A stretch of DNA of 64,000 nt from Enterobacter hormaechei subsp. hoffmannii (GTDB lineage: Bacteria; Pseudomonadota; Gammaproteobacteria; Enterobacterales; Enterobacteriaceae). The translations under genes were made by a program, and so were the position numbers. Where the stretch lies: NCBI RefSeq assembly GCF_001729745.1, contig NZ_CP017186.1:4340001-4404000 (forward strand). The letters are read 5' to 3'. Under the pieces are notes generated by a model. That model was given only the letters and a program-made list of their open reading frames with translations, was not told the origin of the DNA and did no database searches. Below, piece by piece: positions 39,372-54,060 of this stretch. Positions within the stretch are counted from its first letter, which is position 1; the number at the start of each line of letters is the position of its first letter.

Positions 39372-40193
39372 GTGGATACGGAATTGCTAAAAACTTTCCT
39401 CGAAGTGAGCAGAACGCGACACTTTGGGCGAGCAGCTGAAGCCCTCTACCTGACGCAGTCAGCAGTCAGTTTTCGTATTCGACAGCTGGAAAATCAACTG
39501 GGTGTGAACCTTTTTACCCGCCATCGCAACAATATTCGTTTAACCCCGGCCGGTGAAAAGCTATTGCCTTATGCAGAAACCCTGATGAATACCTGGCAGG
39601 CAGCGCGAAAGGAGGTTGCGCACACATCCCGGCATAATGAATTCTCGATCGGTGCCAGCGCTTCACTATGGGAATGCATGCTCAGCCAGTGGCTTATGCG
39701 GCTATATCGCACACACAACCATCTGCAATTTGAGGCGAGGATTGCGCAACGCCAGTCGCTGGTTAAGCAACTCCACGAGCGGCAGCTTGATCTGCTGATC
39801 ACCACAGAAGCCCCCAAGATGGATGAATTTAGCAGCCAGATTGTTGGACAGTTTAGCCTGGCGCTCTATGCATCCGAGCCTGCAATGATGAAGGCCGACC
39901 TGAATTATTTACGCCTGGAATGGGGGCCTGATTTTCAGCAGCACGAGACGGGGTTAATTGCCAGCGATGATATCCCGCAACTCACGACAAGCTCTGCGGA
40001 GATCGCATGCCAGCATCTTCCCACACTGAAAGGCTGTACCTGGTTACCTGTTCGCTGGGCGGATAATAAACCTGCACTCCATGTTGTCACCGATTCAACA
40101 ACGCTCTCCAGGCCGCTGTATGCCATTTGGCTGCAAAACAGCGATAAGCAGTCGCAGATAAAAGATCTGTTAAAAACCAGCATACTGGATTAA
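39372..40193 (+). CDS. hdfR: LysR-family regulator HdfR
   Basis: H-NS-dependent flhDC regulator, 273 residues, with N-terminal winged helix ([36 protein letters not shown]-like) and an effector domain. The first ~100 residues are nearly the same as in E. coli, the C-terminal half diverges (for example [20 protein letters not shown]), and the protein ends six residues earlier. Two GTGs are possible; 39372 gives the E. coli-like MDTELL and has GGAGA five bases upstream. Confidence 0.94.
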   Translation: MDTELLKTFLEVSRTRHFGRAAEALYLTQSAVSFRIRQLENQLGVNLFTRHRNNIRLTPAGEKLLPYAETLMNTWQAARKEVAHTSRHNEFSIGASASLWECMLSQWLMRLYRTHNHLQFEARIAQRQSLVKQLHERQLDLLITTEAPKMDEFSSQIVGQFSLALYASEPAMMKADLNYLRLEWGPDFQQHETGLIASDDIPQLTTSSAEIACQHLPTLKGCTWLPVRWADNKPALHVVTDSTTLSRPLYAIWLQNSDKQSQIKDLLKTSILD

Positions 40194-40199
40194 CGCAAA

Positions 40200-40231
40200 A
40201 GCCTGCGGAAACGCAGGCTGCTTATTCTTCA
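40200..40231 (+). terminator. Probable hdfR terminator
   Basis: AGCCTGCG-GAAA-CGCAGGCT followed by a moderately T-rich tail (GCTTATTCTTC), 7 bp after the hdfR stop. Confidence 0.6.
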
Positions 40232-40257
40232 GGAAGGTGTTGAGCCGTTTTACAGGC

Positions 40258-40289
40258 AAAAAAAAATCCTTTGCCGAAGCAAAGGATTC
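40258..40289 (-). terminator. Terminator of the rrn operon
   Basis: On the minus strand AATCCTTTGC-TTCG-GCAAAGGATT is followed by a run of nine T residues directly downstream of tRNA-Trp. It ends the rRNA-tRNA transcript. Confidence 0.93.
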
Positions 40290-40293
40290 TATA

Positions 40294-40369
40294 TGGCAGG
40301 GGCGGAGAGACTCGAACTCGCGACACCCGGTTTTGGAGACCGGTGCTCTACCAACTGAGCTACGCCCCT
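40294..40369 (-). tRNA. trpT: tRNA-Trp (CCA anticodon)
   Basis: 76 nt cloverleaf including the encoded 3' CCA, 5' AGGGGCGTAG on the minus strand, anticodon CCA in GTCTCCAAAACC. It is the last gene of the rrn operon, as in E. coli rrnC. Confidence 0.98.
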
Positions 40370-40381
40370 AAATTTTTTTGC

Positions 40382-40412
40382 CATTAAGCCTGCCCTTTGG
40401 GCAGGCTTAATG
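40382..40412. repeat. Perfect hairpin between tRNA-Asp and tRNA-Trp
   Basis: CATTAAGCCTGCCC-N3-GGGCAGGCTTAATG gives a 14 bp perfect stem with a 3-base loop. There is no T-run on either side. In the precursor RNA it would separate the two tRNAs, possibly as a processing site. Confidence 0.7.
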
Positions 40413-40422
40413 TCTTAATAAG

Positions 40423-40499
40423 TGGCGGAACGGACGGGACTCGAACCCGCGACCCCCTGCGTGACAGGCAGGTATTCTAACCGACTGAACTACCGCTCC
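40423..40499 (-). tRNA. aspT: tRNA-Asp (GTC anticodon)
   Basis: 77 nt cloverleaf with encoded CCA, anticodon GTC in CCTGTCACGC. It lies 53 bp beyond the 5S gene, in the rrn operon. Confidence 0.98.
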
Positions 40500-40552
40500 A
40501 CCGAATACTTCTGTAACCACCGGATTAATGCACCGGCTTACTACTTAATTTG

Positions 40553-40672
40553 ATGCCTGGCAGTTCCCTACTCTCACATGGGGAGACCCCACACTACCAT
40601 CGGCGCTACGGCGTTTCACTTCTGAGTTCGGCATGGGGTCAGGTGGGACCACCGCGCTAAAGCCGCCAGGCA
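40553..40672 (-). rRNA. rrf: 5S ribosomal RNA
   Basis: 120 nt. The ends TGCCTGGCGGC and GCCAGGCAT pair, and the sequence matches the E. coli 5S rRNA with few changes. Confidence 0.98.
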
Positions 40673-40741
40673 AATTCTGTTAATCTGTATCAGGCTGAAA
40701 ATCGTGTCTGTCTCTCTTCGCCAAAACATCTTCGGCGTTGT

Positions 40742-43647
<2,906 letters not shown>

Positions 43648-43818
43648 TCACAACCCGAAGATGTTTCACTTCTGATTGCGAAAATTTGAGAGACTCGAAC
43701 ACACCATTAAAGATGTGTCGTTTCAATTTTCAGCTTGATCCAGATTTTTAAAGAGCAAAACTTCGCAGTGCACCTTTTCAGGTTCACTCTGAAGTTTTCT
43801 TGTGTTCGCAGTAAAGGA

Positions 43819-43894
43819 TGGTGGAGCTATGCGGGATCGAACCGCAGACCTCCTGCGTGCAAGGCAGGCGCTCTCCCAGCTGAGCTATAGCCCC
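43819..43894 (-). tRNA. alaT: tRNA-Ala (TGC anticodon)
   Basis: 76 nt cloverleaf with encoded CCA, anticodon TGC in CCTTGCACGC. It lies in the 16S-23S spacer. E. coli rrnB and rrnC, whose flanks match this operon, carry tRNA-Glu instead. Confidence 0.97.
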
Positions 43895-43917
43895 ATCGTA
43901 GTTATCTCTCTACCGGT

Positions 43918-43999
43918 AATTTTTGTTGAGGCAAGGCGTGGTGACACGAAGCATACTCAGGTATGTGAGTGTCGCCGCAACGCAGCATCAGCAAAAATT
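43918..43999. repeat. Long imperfect stem-loop between tRNA-Ile and tRNA-Ala
   Basis: Arms AATTTTTG...(43918) and ...CAAAAATT (43999) pair, with further matches (TGA, GC, GACAC/GTGTC, CATAC/GTATG) giving an imperfect stem of about 40 bp. It fills most of the 105 bp spacer and abuts the CCA end of tRNA-Ile. It resembles the interchangeable stem-loop blocks known from enteric 16S-23S spacers. Confidence 0.65.
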
Positions 44000-44076
<77 letters not shown>

Positions 44077-44146
44077 GCAGAGATTTTTTACTGCTGTTTT
44101 TCATCAGACAATCTGTGTGAGCACTGCAAAGGCAGGTTCTTTAAGG

Positions 44147-45688
<1,542 letters not shown>

Positions 45689-46069
45689 AAGTTTGATGCT
45701 CGTGAATTAAACTTCGTAATGAATTACGTATGTTCACTCAGAGACTTGGTATTCATTTTTCGTCCGAGGACGTTAAGAATCCATGTCACTTTGAGTGCCC
45801 ACACAGATTGTCTGATAAATTGTTAAAGAGCAGTGCAACGCGGCTTTCGCTCACCGTTGCGAGGTCCCGTATATTACGTTTTCCTCATTCAGAGTCAAGC
45901 AATTATTTTTACTTTTCTCTGTTGGCGTTCATCTCTGAACCCCGCTGTCCCGGCGGCTTGTAAGCCGTTGTTCCGTGTCAGTGGAGGCGCATTATAGGGA
46001 GTTCTCAGACGTTGACAACCCCTCTTTGAAAAAAAACGTTCAACCGTCTCTTTTTTGCTCAATACCGTG
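45689..46069 (-). promoter_or_regulatory. rrn leader with P1, P2 and boxA
   Basis: 381 bp between murI and 16S. P1: TTGTCA at 46013-46018 and TATAAT at 45991-45996, 16 bp spacing, followed by a GC-rich discriminator. P2: TTGACT at 45893-45898 and TAATAT at 45871-45876, 16 bp spacing. The antitermination boxA, TGCTCTTTAACAA, is at 45820-45832. This is the standard growth-rate-regulated tandem promoter arrangement. Confidence 0.93.
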
Positions 46070-46921
46070 CTACAGCGCCAGTTTTTCGAGCGTTTCGAAG
46101 CCATAACGACGTAAAACGGGCAAAAGTTGTTCGGTTTCTTTTGTTATCGCCATACAGAAAGCGATGTTCGCATCCGCTGATTTCGCATCCGGCGCCTCGT
46201 GCTCCAGTAGCCAGGCCGTCCGACGCGCAATCGCAGCACCGGAATCCACCAGCCGGGTCCCTTCAGGCAAAACCTTTAACAGCTCTTCCTGTAATAGCGG
46301 GAAATGGGTGCAGCCGAGAACAACCGTATCCGGTGGTTCCTGCATCCGCAGCCATGGACGCAGAATGCGACGCAGCTCTTCAAGCGATACCGTCTCGCCG
46401 TGCAGTTTCGCTTCCGCCATTTCCACCAGCTCCGCGGAGCCGAGCATGGCGATCTGGCATTCATTGGCAAAGCGCTCAATAAGCTCACGCGTATAAGGAC
46501 GTTTTACCGTACCGCGTGTCGCCAGCAACCCCACGATACCGTTCGCCGTCAGACGCGCCGCAGGTTTGATTGCCGGGACAACGCCCACAACCGGGAACGG
46601 GAATTTTTCGCGCAGGGCAGGAAGAGAGACCGTGCTTGCCGTATTACAGGCAATAACCGCCAGCGCCAGGGGATAGCGCTTTTGTACCGCGGTGACGATT
46701 TCAATCACACGCTCAACGATAAAGTCTTCACTCTTTTCCCCATACGGGAACGCGACGTTATCGAAGGCGTAGATGTAATGGAGATCCGGCAGGAGCTGCC
46801 GAATCTCATCATAGACCGAAAGCCCACCGACGCCGGAATCAAACACCAGCACGGTGGGACGCGGATCAGAAGGTGTAGCTGCCAGACAAGGTGTATTCCC
46901 GTCCTGCAGTTTGGTAGCCAT
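46070..46921 (-). CDS. murI: Glutamate racemase MurI
   Basis: Cytoplasmic racemase of 283 residues that supplies D-glutamate for peptidoglycan. The two catalytic cysteines lie in [10 protein letters not shown] and [11 protein letters not shown], and [14 protein letters not shown] starts the fold. The N-terminal ~20 residues form the enteric extension that senses UDP-MurNAc-Ala. Its 5' end overlaps btuB by 56 bp, as in E. coli. The rrn operon follows, matching the upstream side of E. coli rrnB. Confidence 0.97.
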   Translation of the reverse strand: MATKLQDGNTPCLAATPSDPRPTVLVFDSGVGGLSVYDEIRQLLPDLHYIYAFDNVAFPYGEKSEDFIVERVIEIVTAVQKRYPLALAVIACNTASTVSLPALREKFPFPVVGVVPAIKPAARLTANGIVGLLATRGTVKRPYTRELIERFANECQIAMLGSAELVEMAEAKLHGETVSLEELRRILRPWLRMQEPPDTVVLGCTHFPLLQEELLKVLPEGTRLVDSGAAIARRTAWLLEHEAPDAKSADANIAFCMAITKETEQLLPVLRRYGFETLEKLAL

Positions 46922-48713
46922 AAACTGTCTCGTAATCTTTATCGAACAGGTTGGCTATTTTACCACGAACTGTGAGATGTGAGGTGACAGGATATGAAAC
47001 CGCGACGTCCCACAGGCTGACGCCGCCCATTTTAACTTTCTCTGACGGATAGGTTCCAAAGTCGGTGTCGTAGCGCGTGCCGAGATAGTGATACGTCAGG
47101 CTCCAGTCAACATCATAGATCTGCGTATCAAGCTGATATTTCACCTGCTGTTTAGCACGACGGTCCAGAAGTTGATTGGTTGCCGCATTGCGGGCATCCA
47201 CATAGTCGTAGCCCACAGTATGCGTCAACGGACCCGTATCAAACGACGCTGTCGCTTCTACACCTTTAATGCGTGCTTTGCCGACGTTGTAATATTGCTG
47301 CAGGTTATTGTTGAAGTCGATGAGATCATCAACGTCATTACGATAGCCGGATACGCGCCAGCTTACGCCTGCCGTCAGGCCTTCAAACGCCCCTTCCCAC
47401 TGTTTGCTCTCTTCAGGATCAAGATGGGTATTGCCGTAGAAGCCATAGAGCTGACCCAGATTCGGCGCTTTATAGGCCGTGCCATAAGAGGCTATGAAGC
47501 GGTAACCGTCAACGAACTCCCAGGCTGCGCTACTTTGCCAGGTACCATGGCGACCAAACTGAGAGTTGTCATCGCTGCGGGCCGCCGCCTCCAGAGTGAA
47601 ATCTCCAAACTGCTGCAACCCAGTCAGGTAGACGCCAGTGTTACGCAGGTCATAGGCGTTGGTTACGTAGTTGGTACCCGGCTCGGTGCTCTGTTTCTGC
47701 CAGTCAACGCCCGCGCCGATGTTGCCATGTCCCACGTCAACTGAGTTGGTCCACTGAACATTGTACTGTTTGATTTCATCCAGGGTTGCTGTGGAGTCAT
47801 AGCGTCCAAGGTGCGGATCGTAATTGTAGTCTTTGCTGTGACTGTAGCTGGAGAGCAACTGTGAATGGAAAACATCCCGGTTAAACCGCAATCCGGCATC
47901 CCAGGTCTGGCTATAGAGTTGGCGGGTATCAACCAGCACATCAGGGGTAAATGAACTGTAATAGCCGTCATAGGCGGTACGGTTGCTGTAACCATAGCCG
48001 CGAACGAAACCACTCCATTGCTCAGAGAAAGCATGCTCCAGTGCGCCGTAGAGCGTTTTATTCATAAAGCCGTCGCGATCGGTCTGGGCAAGGCCGCCGT
48101 TATTACCGTCAGCAACGACGTCAAAGCCTTTTGTGTAGGTGTAATCCCCCGCCAGCGTAACGCGCGTACTTTCACCCAATGTTTGCTGGGTGCTGCCACC
48201 ATAATTCTGGAAGCCGTGTGTCCCAACGCCAGCATTCAGCGTTGTGCCATCCTTCGCACGCGTAGTGATAATGTTGACTACACCACCGATCGCATCCGAG
48301 CCGTACACCGCCGAACGCGGTCCACGAAGATATTCGATGCGCTGCACCAGGGAGATCGGAAACTGGCTGAGATCGGACGACCCCGTGACGCCCGCCTGGT
48401 TAAGACGGATCCCGTCGACGAGAATCAGGACATGGCTGGAGTTCGTACCGCGTATAAAGAGAGAAGAGAGCTGCCCCATCCCGCCATTTTGTGCCGTATC
48501 TACGCCAGGCAGGCGACGCATGACATCCAGAACCGTGGTGGATTGCCAGCGGTCGATATCGGCCCGCGTCACGACAGAAGTCGCAGCCAGAACAGATTTT
48601 TCAGGTTGTTCGAAACGGTTTGCTGTCACCACCAACGAGTCGGCGCTTTCCTGCGCCCAGCCCGAAAATGCCGTGACGGAAAACGCCGTCAACAGCGATA
48701 CTTTTTTAATCAT
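46866..48713 (-). CDS. btuB: TonB-dependent cobalamin receptor BtuB
   Basis: Outer-membrane vitamin B12 receptor of 615 residues (E. coli 614). Signal peptide [20 protein letters not shown], then the TonB box [12 protein letters not shown], plug domain ([20 protein letters not shown]) and 22-strand barrel ending in the terminal aromatic strand TLSGSYTF. The start at 48713 is the E. coli one; an ATG five codons earlier is ignored. Expression is under the cobalamin riboswitch just upstream. The 3' end overlaps murI. Confidence 0.97.
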   Translation of the reverse strand: MIKKVSLLTAFSVTAFSGWAQESADSLVVTANRFEQPEKSVLAATSVVTRADIDRWQSTTVLDVMRRLPGVDTAQNGGMGQLSSLFIRGTNSSHVLILVDGIRLNQAGVTGSSDLSQFPISLVQRIEYLRGPRSAVYGSDAIGGVVNIITTRAKDGTTLNAGVGTHGFQNYGGSTQQTLGESTRVTLAGDYTYTKGFDVVADGNNGGLAQTDRDGFMNKTLYGALEHAFSEQWSGFVRGYGYSNRTAYDGYYSSFTPDVLVDTRQLYSQTWDAGLRFNRDVFHSQLLSSYSHSKDYNYDPHLGRYDSTATLDEIKQYNVQWTNSVDVGHGNIGAGVDWQKQSTEPGTNYVTNAYDLRNTGVYLTGLQQFGDFTLEAAARSDDNSQFGRHGTWQSSAAWEFVDGYRFIASYGTAYKAPNLGQLYGFYGNTHLDPEESKQWEGAFEGLTAGVSWRVSGYRNDVDDLIDFNNNLQQYYNVGKARIKGVEATASFDTGPLTHTVGYDYVDARNAATNQLLDRRAKQQVKYQLDTQIYDVDWSLTYHYLGTRYDTDFGTYPSEKVKMGGVSLWDVAVSYPVTSHLTVRGKIANLFDKDYETVYGYQTAGREYTLSGSYTF

Positions 48714-48779
48714 TGTTAAAGCATCCACAATATAAGAAGGATGCCGCAGGCCTCATCGATAGCACGCGATGATGAAACC

Positions 48780-48942
48780 AAATGCGACGTGATCCCGGCA
48801 GGTCTTCGGGCTGGGTGGCGTTATACGGATGAAGACTTCCCGTTTTCACAGTGTCTACAACTCTCATCCCGCCAGTCTTTACCGCTGCGCGTCAGCTCCA
48901 GATTTGCACTGGATTCCCTTTTCACTCTCAGGAGACCGGAAA
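48780..48942 (-). ncRNA. Cobalamin (adenosylcobalamin) riboswitch of btuB
   Basis: The btuB leader on the minus strand has the conserved elements GGGAATCCAGTGCAAATCTG, GAGCTGACGCGCAGCGGTAA and the B12-box region CCCGAAGACCTGCCGG, matching the E. coli btuB element. Binding of adenosylcobalamin blocks ribosome access. The expression platform lies between 48780 and the btuB start. Boundaries are approximate. Confidence 0.93.
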
Positions 48943-49059
48943 CAGAATGCTACAATTAGACACGTATAGATGTCCAGATAGCTATTAGCCATTAAATCTG
49001 GACATCCACTGCACAATCCCTACAATCCCCGCGTAATTCTTTATCACTCAGGACGCATC

Positions 49060-50160
49060 ATGACCCCCGAACACCTCCCGACAGAACAGTACGACGCACA
49101 GCTGGCAGAAAAAGTTGTCCGCCTGCAAAGTATGATGACGCCTTTCAACGCGCCCGTTCCCGAGGTGTTTCGTTCTCCGGTCAGCCACTACCGTATGCGC
49201 GCTGAGTTTCGCATCTGGCACGATGGCGATGACCTGTACCACATCATTTTCGATCAGCAGACGAAATCCCGGATTCGCGTAGACAGTTTCCCGGCGGCGA
49301 GTGAGCTTATCAACCAGCTAATGACGCTGATGATCGACGGTGTGCGCACTAATCCGGTGCTGCGCAACAAGCTGTTCCAGATTGACTACCTGACCACCCA
49401 AAGCAATCAGGCCATTGTCTCTCTGCTCTATCACAAAGCGCTGACCGACGAGTGGCGCGAGCAGGCAGAAGCCCTGCGCGATGCGCTGCGCGCGCAGAAC
49501 ATCAACGTGCACCTGATTGGCCGCGCGACCAAAACCAAAATCATGCTGGACCAGGATTACATCGACGAGCGTTTGCCGGTGGCAGGAAAAGAGATGGTTT
49601 ACCGTCAGGTGGAGAACAGCTTCACCCAGCCGAATGCGGCAATGAACGTGCAGATGCTGGAGTGGGCGCTGAATGCGACGGAAGGGTCGACGGGCGATCT
49701 GCTGGAGCTCTACTGCGGTAACGGCAACTTCTCGCTGGCGCTGGCGCGTAACTTCGAGCGCGTGCTGGCGACGGAAATCGCCAAACCGTCGGTGGCCGCC
49801 GCGCAGTACAACATCGCCGCTAACCATATTGATAATGTGCAGATCATTCGTATGGCGGCAGAAGAGTTTACCCAGGCGATGAACGGCGTACGTGAGTTTA
49901 ACCGCCTGCAAGGGATTGATTTGAAGAGCTACCAGTGTGAGACAATTTTTGTCGATCCGCCGCGCAGTGGCCTGGACAGCGAAACCGAGAAGATGGTGCA
50001 GGCGTACCCGCGGATTTTGTACATCTCCTGTAACCCGGAGACGCTGTGCAAGAATCTGGAAACATTAAGCCAGACGCACAAGGTTGAACGTCTGGCGCTG
50101 TTCGATCAGTTCCCATATACGCACCATATGGAGTGCGGCGTACTGCTCACGGCGAAGTAA
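49060..50160 (+). CDS. trmA: tRNA (uracil-5)-methyltransferase TrmA
   Basis: 366-residue enzyme that makes m5U54 in tRNA using S-adenosylmethionine. It has the SAM motif [16 protein letters not shown], the DPPRSGLD motif and the catalytic cysteine in [13 protein letters not shown]. Divergent from btuB. The promoter lies in the short gap right of the riboswitch (48943-49059). Confidence 0.97.
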   Translation: MTPEHLPTEQYDAQLAEKVVRLQSMMTPFNAPVPEVFRSPVSHYRMRAEFRIWHDGDDLYHIIFDQQTKSRIRVDSFPAASELINQLMTLMIDGVRTNPVLRNKLFQIDYLTTQSNQAIVSLLYHKALTDEWREQAEALRDALRAQNINVHLIGRATKTKIMLDQDYIDERLPVAGKEMVYRQVENSFTQPNAAMNVQMLEWALNATEGSTGDLLELYCGNGNFSLALARNFERVLATEIAKPSVAAAQYNIAANHIDNVQIIRMAAEEFTQAMNGVREFNRLQGIDLKSYQCETIFVDPPRSGLDSETEKMVQAYPRILYISCNPETLCKNLETLSQTHKVERLALFDQFPYTHHMECGVLLTAK

Positions 50161-50169
50161 TGTGGGCCT

Positions 50170-50238
50170 TGTAGGGCAGGTAAGCGAAGCGCCACCTGCC
50201 AAAAAAGCCGGATGGCGCTTCGCTTATCCGGCCTACAA
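50170..50238. repeat. BIME: two REP-like palindromes in opposite orientation
   Basis: GTAGGGCAGG...GCCACCTGCC and GCCGGATGGCGCTTCGC...ATCCGGCCTAC lie between convergent trmA and yijD. Head-to-head REP units form a typical bacterial interspersed mosaic element. Confidence 0.8.
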
Positions 50239-50250
50239 TGACAAAACCCT

Positions 50251-50610
50251 TTACTCTGGTAACTGGCTCTTGCGGCTACGCATGCGCGAGCCAATCCAGA
50301 ACACCAGCGCCACAGACAGCACCGCAGGCAGGAAGTTAGAACCGATATCCGGATACTCTGCACGCACCACGGTGCTGTACAACAATACACCCAGAATAAA
50401 ACAGGCTGCGGCCAGCCCCGGTAACCCAACCGGCATGGTGCGGTTCAGATAACGTTGATGCAGGCAATACACCGTCAGCACCAGCGCGATAATCGGGAAA
50501 ATCGAGAACGGTACAATTGAGCTGAAAACCGCCGCAAACGTACCGTTAATGGATAAGCCAGCGATCAATGCCAGCAACAGCGTTCCTTTATCCTGACCTG
50601 ACTGTTTCAT
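50251..50610 (-). CDS. yijD: YijD family inner-membrane protein
   Basis: 119 residues with four predicted transmembrane helices (for example [20 protein letters not shown] and [15 protein letters not shown]). Function is not known. It follows fabR by 9 bp on the same strand, so the two form an operon, as in E. coli. Confidence 0.92.
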   Translation of the reverse strand: MKQSGQDKGTLLLALIAGLSINGTFAAVFSSIVPFSIFPIIALVLTVYCLHQRYLNRTMPVGLPGLAAACFILGVLLYSTVVRAEYPDIGSNFLPAVLSVALVFWIGSRMRSRKSQLPE

Positions 50611-50619
50611 TACTCACCT

Positions 50620-51255
50620 TCACTCATCGTTTTGATGTGCCAACTTCTCTTGTTCACGGCGATACCAGTAGTACGCACCTTTAGAAATCATCCGCAGCTG
50701 CAATACCAGTCGCTCTTCGAGTTGCTTACGTTGTTCAATGCTGACATCCAGCGCTTCGGCACCCGCACTGAAAACAATGGTCACCATCGCCTCGGCCTGT
50801 GCTTCAGTAAACGCACGCGGCATATGGTTTTCGAGTTCAAGATAGTCGGCAAGTTCCGCGATGAAATGCTGAATTTCACGCGCGACGGCGGCACGAAACG
50901 CCGCCGACGTGCCAGAGCGCTCGCGCAGCAAAAGGCGAAACGCGTTAGGGTTATTGCCGATAAATTCCATAAATGTCGACACGGAGGTGCGGATCACGCT
51001 GCCGCCTTTGGCAATACGCTGACGCGCCTGACGCATAAGCTGGCGCAGCATCAAACCGCTCTCGTCGACCATGGTCAGGCCCAGTTCATCCACATCACGG
51101 AAATGACGATAGAAGGACGTTGGCGCAATCCCGGCCTCGCGCGCCACTTCGCGCAGGCTTAAACTGGCAAAACTCCGCTCAGCACTCAGTTGACTGAATG
51201 CGGCTTCCACCAGCGAACGCCGGGTTTTCTCTTTTTGTTGTGCTCTTACGCCCAT
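50620..51255 (-). CDS. fabR: TetR-family repressor FabR
   Basis: Repressor of fabB and fabA that tunes unsaturated fatty-acid synthesis to the acyl-ACP/CoA pool, 211 residues. N-terminal TetR helix-turn-helix is [19 protein letters not shown]. The start at 51255 gives [15 protein letters not shown] as in E. coli; 42 codons of open frame upstream lie in the promoter region. The C-terminal tail after REQEK is shorter than in E. coli. Confidence 0.95.
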   Translation of the reverse strand: MGVRAQQKEKTRRSLVEAAFSQLSAERSFASLSLREVAREAGIAPTSFYRHFRDVDELGLTMVDESGLMLRQLMRQARQRIAKGGSVIRTSVSTFMEFIGNNPNAFRLLLRERSGTSAAFRAAVAREIQHFIAELADYLELENHMPRAFTEAQAEAMVTIVFSAGAEALDVSIEQRKQLEERLVLQLRMISKGAYYWYRREQEKLAHQNDE

Positions 51256-51454
51256 CACGATAGTTGAATCCTTCCAAAGGCCCGTTGGCACTATACCAGA
51301 GAATAAAATTAATCTGTTTACCTGGCTTTGTGAATGATTGTTTACGCGCGGTTTGTGCTCCACTGCCCGAAAAAAGCACAACGATAATTGGGTTACCCAG
51401 GCAATGATGTTATGATTCTGTTGCTTTTATGTATAAGAACAGGTAAGCCTTGCC

Positions 51455-52855
51455 ATGCCACATTCCTACGATTACGACGCAATAGTTATTGGTTCCGGCC
51501 CCGGCGGCGAAGGTGCTGCTATGGGTCTGGTAAAACAGGGAGCCAGAGTAGCGGTTATTGAGCGCTACCATAATGTCGGCGGCGGTTGCACCCACTGGGG
51601 CACCATCCCTTCGAAAGCCCTCCGCCACGCCGTTAGCCGCATTATCGAATTTAACCAGAACCCTCTTTACAGCGACCACTCCCGACTTCTTCGTTCTTCT
51701 TTTGCCGATATCCTGAATCACGCAGACACGGTCATTAACCAGCAGACGCGCATGCGTCAGGGTTTCTATGAGCGCAACCACTGTGAAATTCTGCAGGGTA
51801 ACGCGCATTTTGTGGATGAACACACCCTGGCGCTGGAGTGCCACGACGGTTCGGTTGAGACGCTCACCGCTGAAAAATTTGTGATTGCCTGCGGATCGCG
51901 CCCATATCATCCGGCAGACGTGGACTTCTCTCATCCACGCATATACGACAGCGACTCCATCCTCAGCCTGCACCACGAGCCACGCCATGTGATCATCTAT
52001 GGCGCGGGCGTGATTGGCTGTGAATATGCGTCGATTTTCCGGGGAATGGAGGTCAAAGTTGATTTGATCAACACCCGCGACCGGCTGCTGGCGTTCCTCG
52101 ATCAGGAGATGTCAGATTCCCTCTCCTACCACTTCTGGAACAGTGGCGTGGTGATTCGCCACAACGAAGAGTACGAGAAAATCGAAGGCTGCGACGACGG
52201 TGTGATCATGCACCTGAAATCTGGTAAGAAGCTGAAGGCGGACTGCCTGCTGTATGCCAACGGCCGTACCGGCAACACGGATTCATTGCAGCTGGAGAAT
52301 ATCGGGCTTGAAACCGACAGCCGCGGTCAGCTCAAGGTCAACAGCATGTACCAGACTGCGCTGCCGCACGTTTACGCGGTCGGCGACGTTATTGGTTACC
52401 CAAGTCTGGCCTCCGCTGCTTACGATCAGGGCCGCATCGCCGCACAGGCGCTGGTGAAAGGTGAAGCGACGGCGCATCTGATCGAGGACATCCCGACGGG
52501 CATCTACACCATCCCGGAAATCAGTTCTGTCGGCAAAACCGAGCAGCAGTTGACGGCCATGAAGGTGCCTTACGAGGTGGGTCGTGCCCAGTTTAAACAC
52601 CTGGCGCGCGCACAAATTGTGGGGATGAGCGTGGGTACGCTGAAGATCCTGTTCCATCGCGAGACGAAAGAGATCCTCGGTATTCACTGCTTTGGTGAAC
52701 GTGCCGCGGAAATCATTCATATCGGCCAGGCGATCATGGAGCAAAAAGGTGGTGGCAACACCATCGAGTACTTCGTTAACACCACCTTTAACTACCCGAC
52801 CATGGCGGAAGCCTATCGGGTAGCTGCGCTGAACGGCTTAAACCGCCTGTTTTAA
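51455..52855 (+). CDS. sthA: Soluble pyridine nucleotide transhydrogenase SthA
   Basis: FAD enzyme of 466 residues that transfers hydride between NADPH and NAD. N-terminal FAD motif [14 protein letters not shown] and second Rossmann motif [14 protein letters not shown]. The family's redox cysteine pair is replaced: [13 protein letters not shown] has one Cys and a Thr, as known for SthA. The 3' end overlaps the convergent oxyR by 18 bp. Confidence 0.97.
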   Translation: MPHSYDYDAIVIGSGPGGEGAAMGLVKQGARVAVIERYHNVGGGCTHWGTIPSKALRHAVSRIIEFNQNPLYSDHSRLLRSSFADILNHADTVINQQTRMRQGFYERNHCEILQGNAHFVDEHTLALECHDGSVETLTAEKFVIACGSRPYHPADVDFSHPRIYDSDSILSLHHEPRHVIIYGAGVIGCEYASIFRGMEVKVDLINTRDRLLAFLDQEMSDSLSYHFWNSGVVIRHNEEYEKIEGCDDGVIMHLKSGKKLKADCLLYANGRTGNTDSLQLENIGLETDSRGQLKVNSMYQTALPHVYAVGDVIGYPSLASAAYDQGRIAAQALVKGEATAHLIEDIPTGIYTIPEISSVGKTEQQLTAMKVPYEVGRAQFKHLARAQIVGMSVGTLKILFHRETKEILGIHCFGERAAEIIHIGQAIMEQKGGGNTIEYFVNTTFNYPTMAEAYRVAALNGLNRLF

Positions 52856-53755
52856 CGCGTTGTCGAAATGGCCATCCATTGCACCACGGATGGCCTCTGC
52901 CAGCTGCTCATAGCGGCTGCGCAGCGGTGAACCCGGACGATAAACCAGGCCGATCGTGCGACGTGGCTCTGGCTTAATACACGGCAGATAGACCACGCCA
53001 TCACGCTTACGCTCGCGCGGCACGGCCAGCGCAGGCAGCAGCGTAATGCCACTTCCCGCCGCGACCATGTTACGCAGAGTTTCCAGGCTGGTTGCGCGGA
53101 AATGGGTATCTTCATCTGCACCCGCTTCGAAGCAGAAGCCCATCGCCTGATCGCGCAGACAGTGGCCGTCTTCCAGCATCAGCAGCTTTTCTCCGGCCAG
53201 ATCGGCCATCGGCACGCGATCGCGGTTCGCCCACGGGTGATCTTCATAGATCGCCAGCATCATCGGCTCATCGAACAGCGGTACTTCAATAAACGCTTCA
53301 CTCTCTTTAACGAGCGCCAGAATCGCACAGTCGAGCTTACCGCTGTCTAACTGCGCCAGCAGCTGATGGGTTTGCGCTTCATGCAGGTACATTTCGAGTT
53401 TCGGGAACGTCTGGTGCAGCAGCGGAATGATTTGCGGCAACAGATACGGGCCAACGGTTGGGATCAGGCCAATATGCAGCGGGCCGGACATCGCCTCCCC
53501 CTGCTGGCTTGCCATTTCCTTGAGCACTTTGACCTCGCGCAGTACGGTGCGCGCCTGATCCACCAGCAGCAGACCTGCCTGCGTGAACAGTACCTTACGA
53601 CTGGTGCGCTCCAGCAACATCACGCCCAGCTCATCTTCCAGCTTGCGGATCTGACCGCTCAGCGTTGGCTGGCTGACATGGCAGGAGTCTGCCGCGCGGC
53701 GAAAATGGCGATGCTCAGCTAACGCTACCAGGTATTCAAGATCACGAATATTCAT
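52838..53755 (-). CDS. oxyR: Peroxide-sensing LysR regulator OxyR
   Basis: 305-residue activator of the hydrogen-peroxide response. The redox switch cysteines are at the E. coli positions, Cys199 (DGHCLRD) and Cys208 (GFCFEAG). N-terminal winged helix [20 protein letters not shown] with [16 protein letters not shown]. It is divergent from the OxyS RNA gene, which it activates when oxidised, and represses itself from the same region. Confidence 0.98.
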   Translation of the reverse strand: MNIRDLEYLVALAEHRHFRRAADSCHVSQPTLSGQIRKLEDELGVMLLERTSRKVLFTQAGLLLVDQARTVLREVKVLKEMASQQGEAMSGPLHIGLIPTVGPYLLPQIIPLLHQTFPKLEMYLHEAQTHQLLAQLDSGKLDCAILALVKESEAFIEVPLFDEPMMLAIYEDHPWANRDRVPMADLAGEKLLMLEDGHCLRDQAMGFCFEAGADEDTHFRATSLETLRNMVAAGSGITLLPALAVPRERKRDGVVYLPCIKPEPRRTIGLVYRPGSPLRSRYEQLAEAIRGAMDGHFDNALKQAV

Positions 53756-53850
53756 TATTCATCCTCCGTCGCCACGATAGTTCATGGCGATAGATAGCAT
53801 AGCAACGAACGATTATCCCTATCAAGCATTCTGTTGAATAATACATCACA
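53756..53850. promoter_or_regulatory. oxyR/oxyS divergent promoter
   Basis: 95 bp with ATAG/CTAT-type elements (ATAGATAGCATAG at 53786-53799 and TTATCCCTATC at 53811-53821) of the kind OxyR recognises. TAATAC at 53839-53844 is a plausible -10 for oxyS, 7 bp before its start. Confidence 0.6.
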
Positions 53851-53969
53851 TAGACGAGGCGGCACGTGTTTGACCCAAAACGACCCCGCACCGTCAGCGA
53901 GTTTCTCTCAAAACTCGAAAAACTAAAGCCAACGTGAACTTTTGCGGACCCCGTGGTCCGCTTTTTTTT
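53851..53969 (+). ncRNA. oxyS: OxyS regulatory RNA
   Basis: Hfq-binding small RNA made under oxidative stress. The conserved core AACTAAAGCCAACGTGAACT followed by TTTGCGG and the terminator GCGGACC-CCGT-GGTCCGC plus T8 are clear, and GCGGCAC marks the 5' end region. The middle part and the terminator loop differ from E. coli. The start is approximate (53851-53853). Confidence 0.9.
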
Positions 53970-53973
53970 GCGT

Positions 53974-54002
53974 AAAAAAAAGCCCGGCACTAAGCCAGGC
54001 TC
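53974..54002 (-). terminator. Terminator of argCBH
   Basis: On the minus strand AGCCTGGC-N5-GCCGGGCT (one mismatch) is followed by eight T residues. It lies back to back with the OxyS terminator. Confidence 0.8.
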
Positions 54003-54010
54003 CGTTTTTC

Positions 54011-54046
54011 TCCCTCTCCCTGTGGGAGAGGGCCGGGGTGAGGGCA
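54011..54046. repeat. Dispersed CCCTC-type palindrome
   Basis: CCCTCTCC-CTGT-GGGAGAGGG with the GCCGGGGTGAGGG tail, same family as at 5003, 13972 and 58583. Located 15 bp past the argH stop. Confidence 0.7.
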
Positions 54047-54060
54047 TCAGCCCGCACTAT

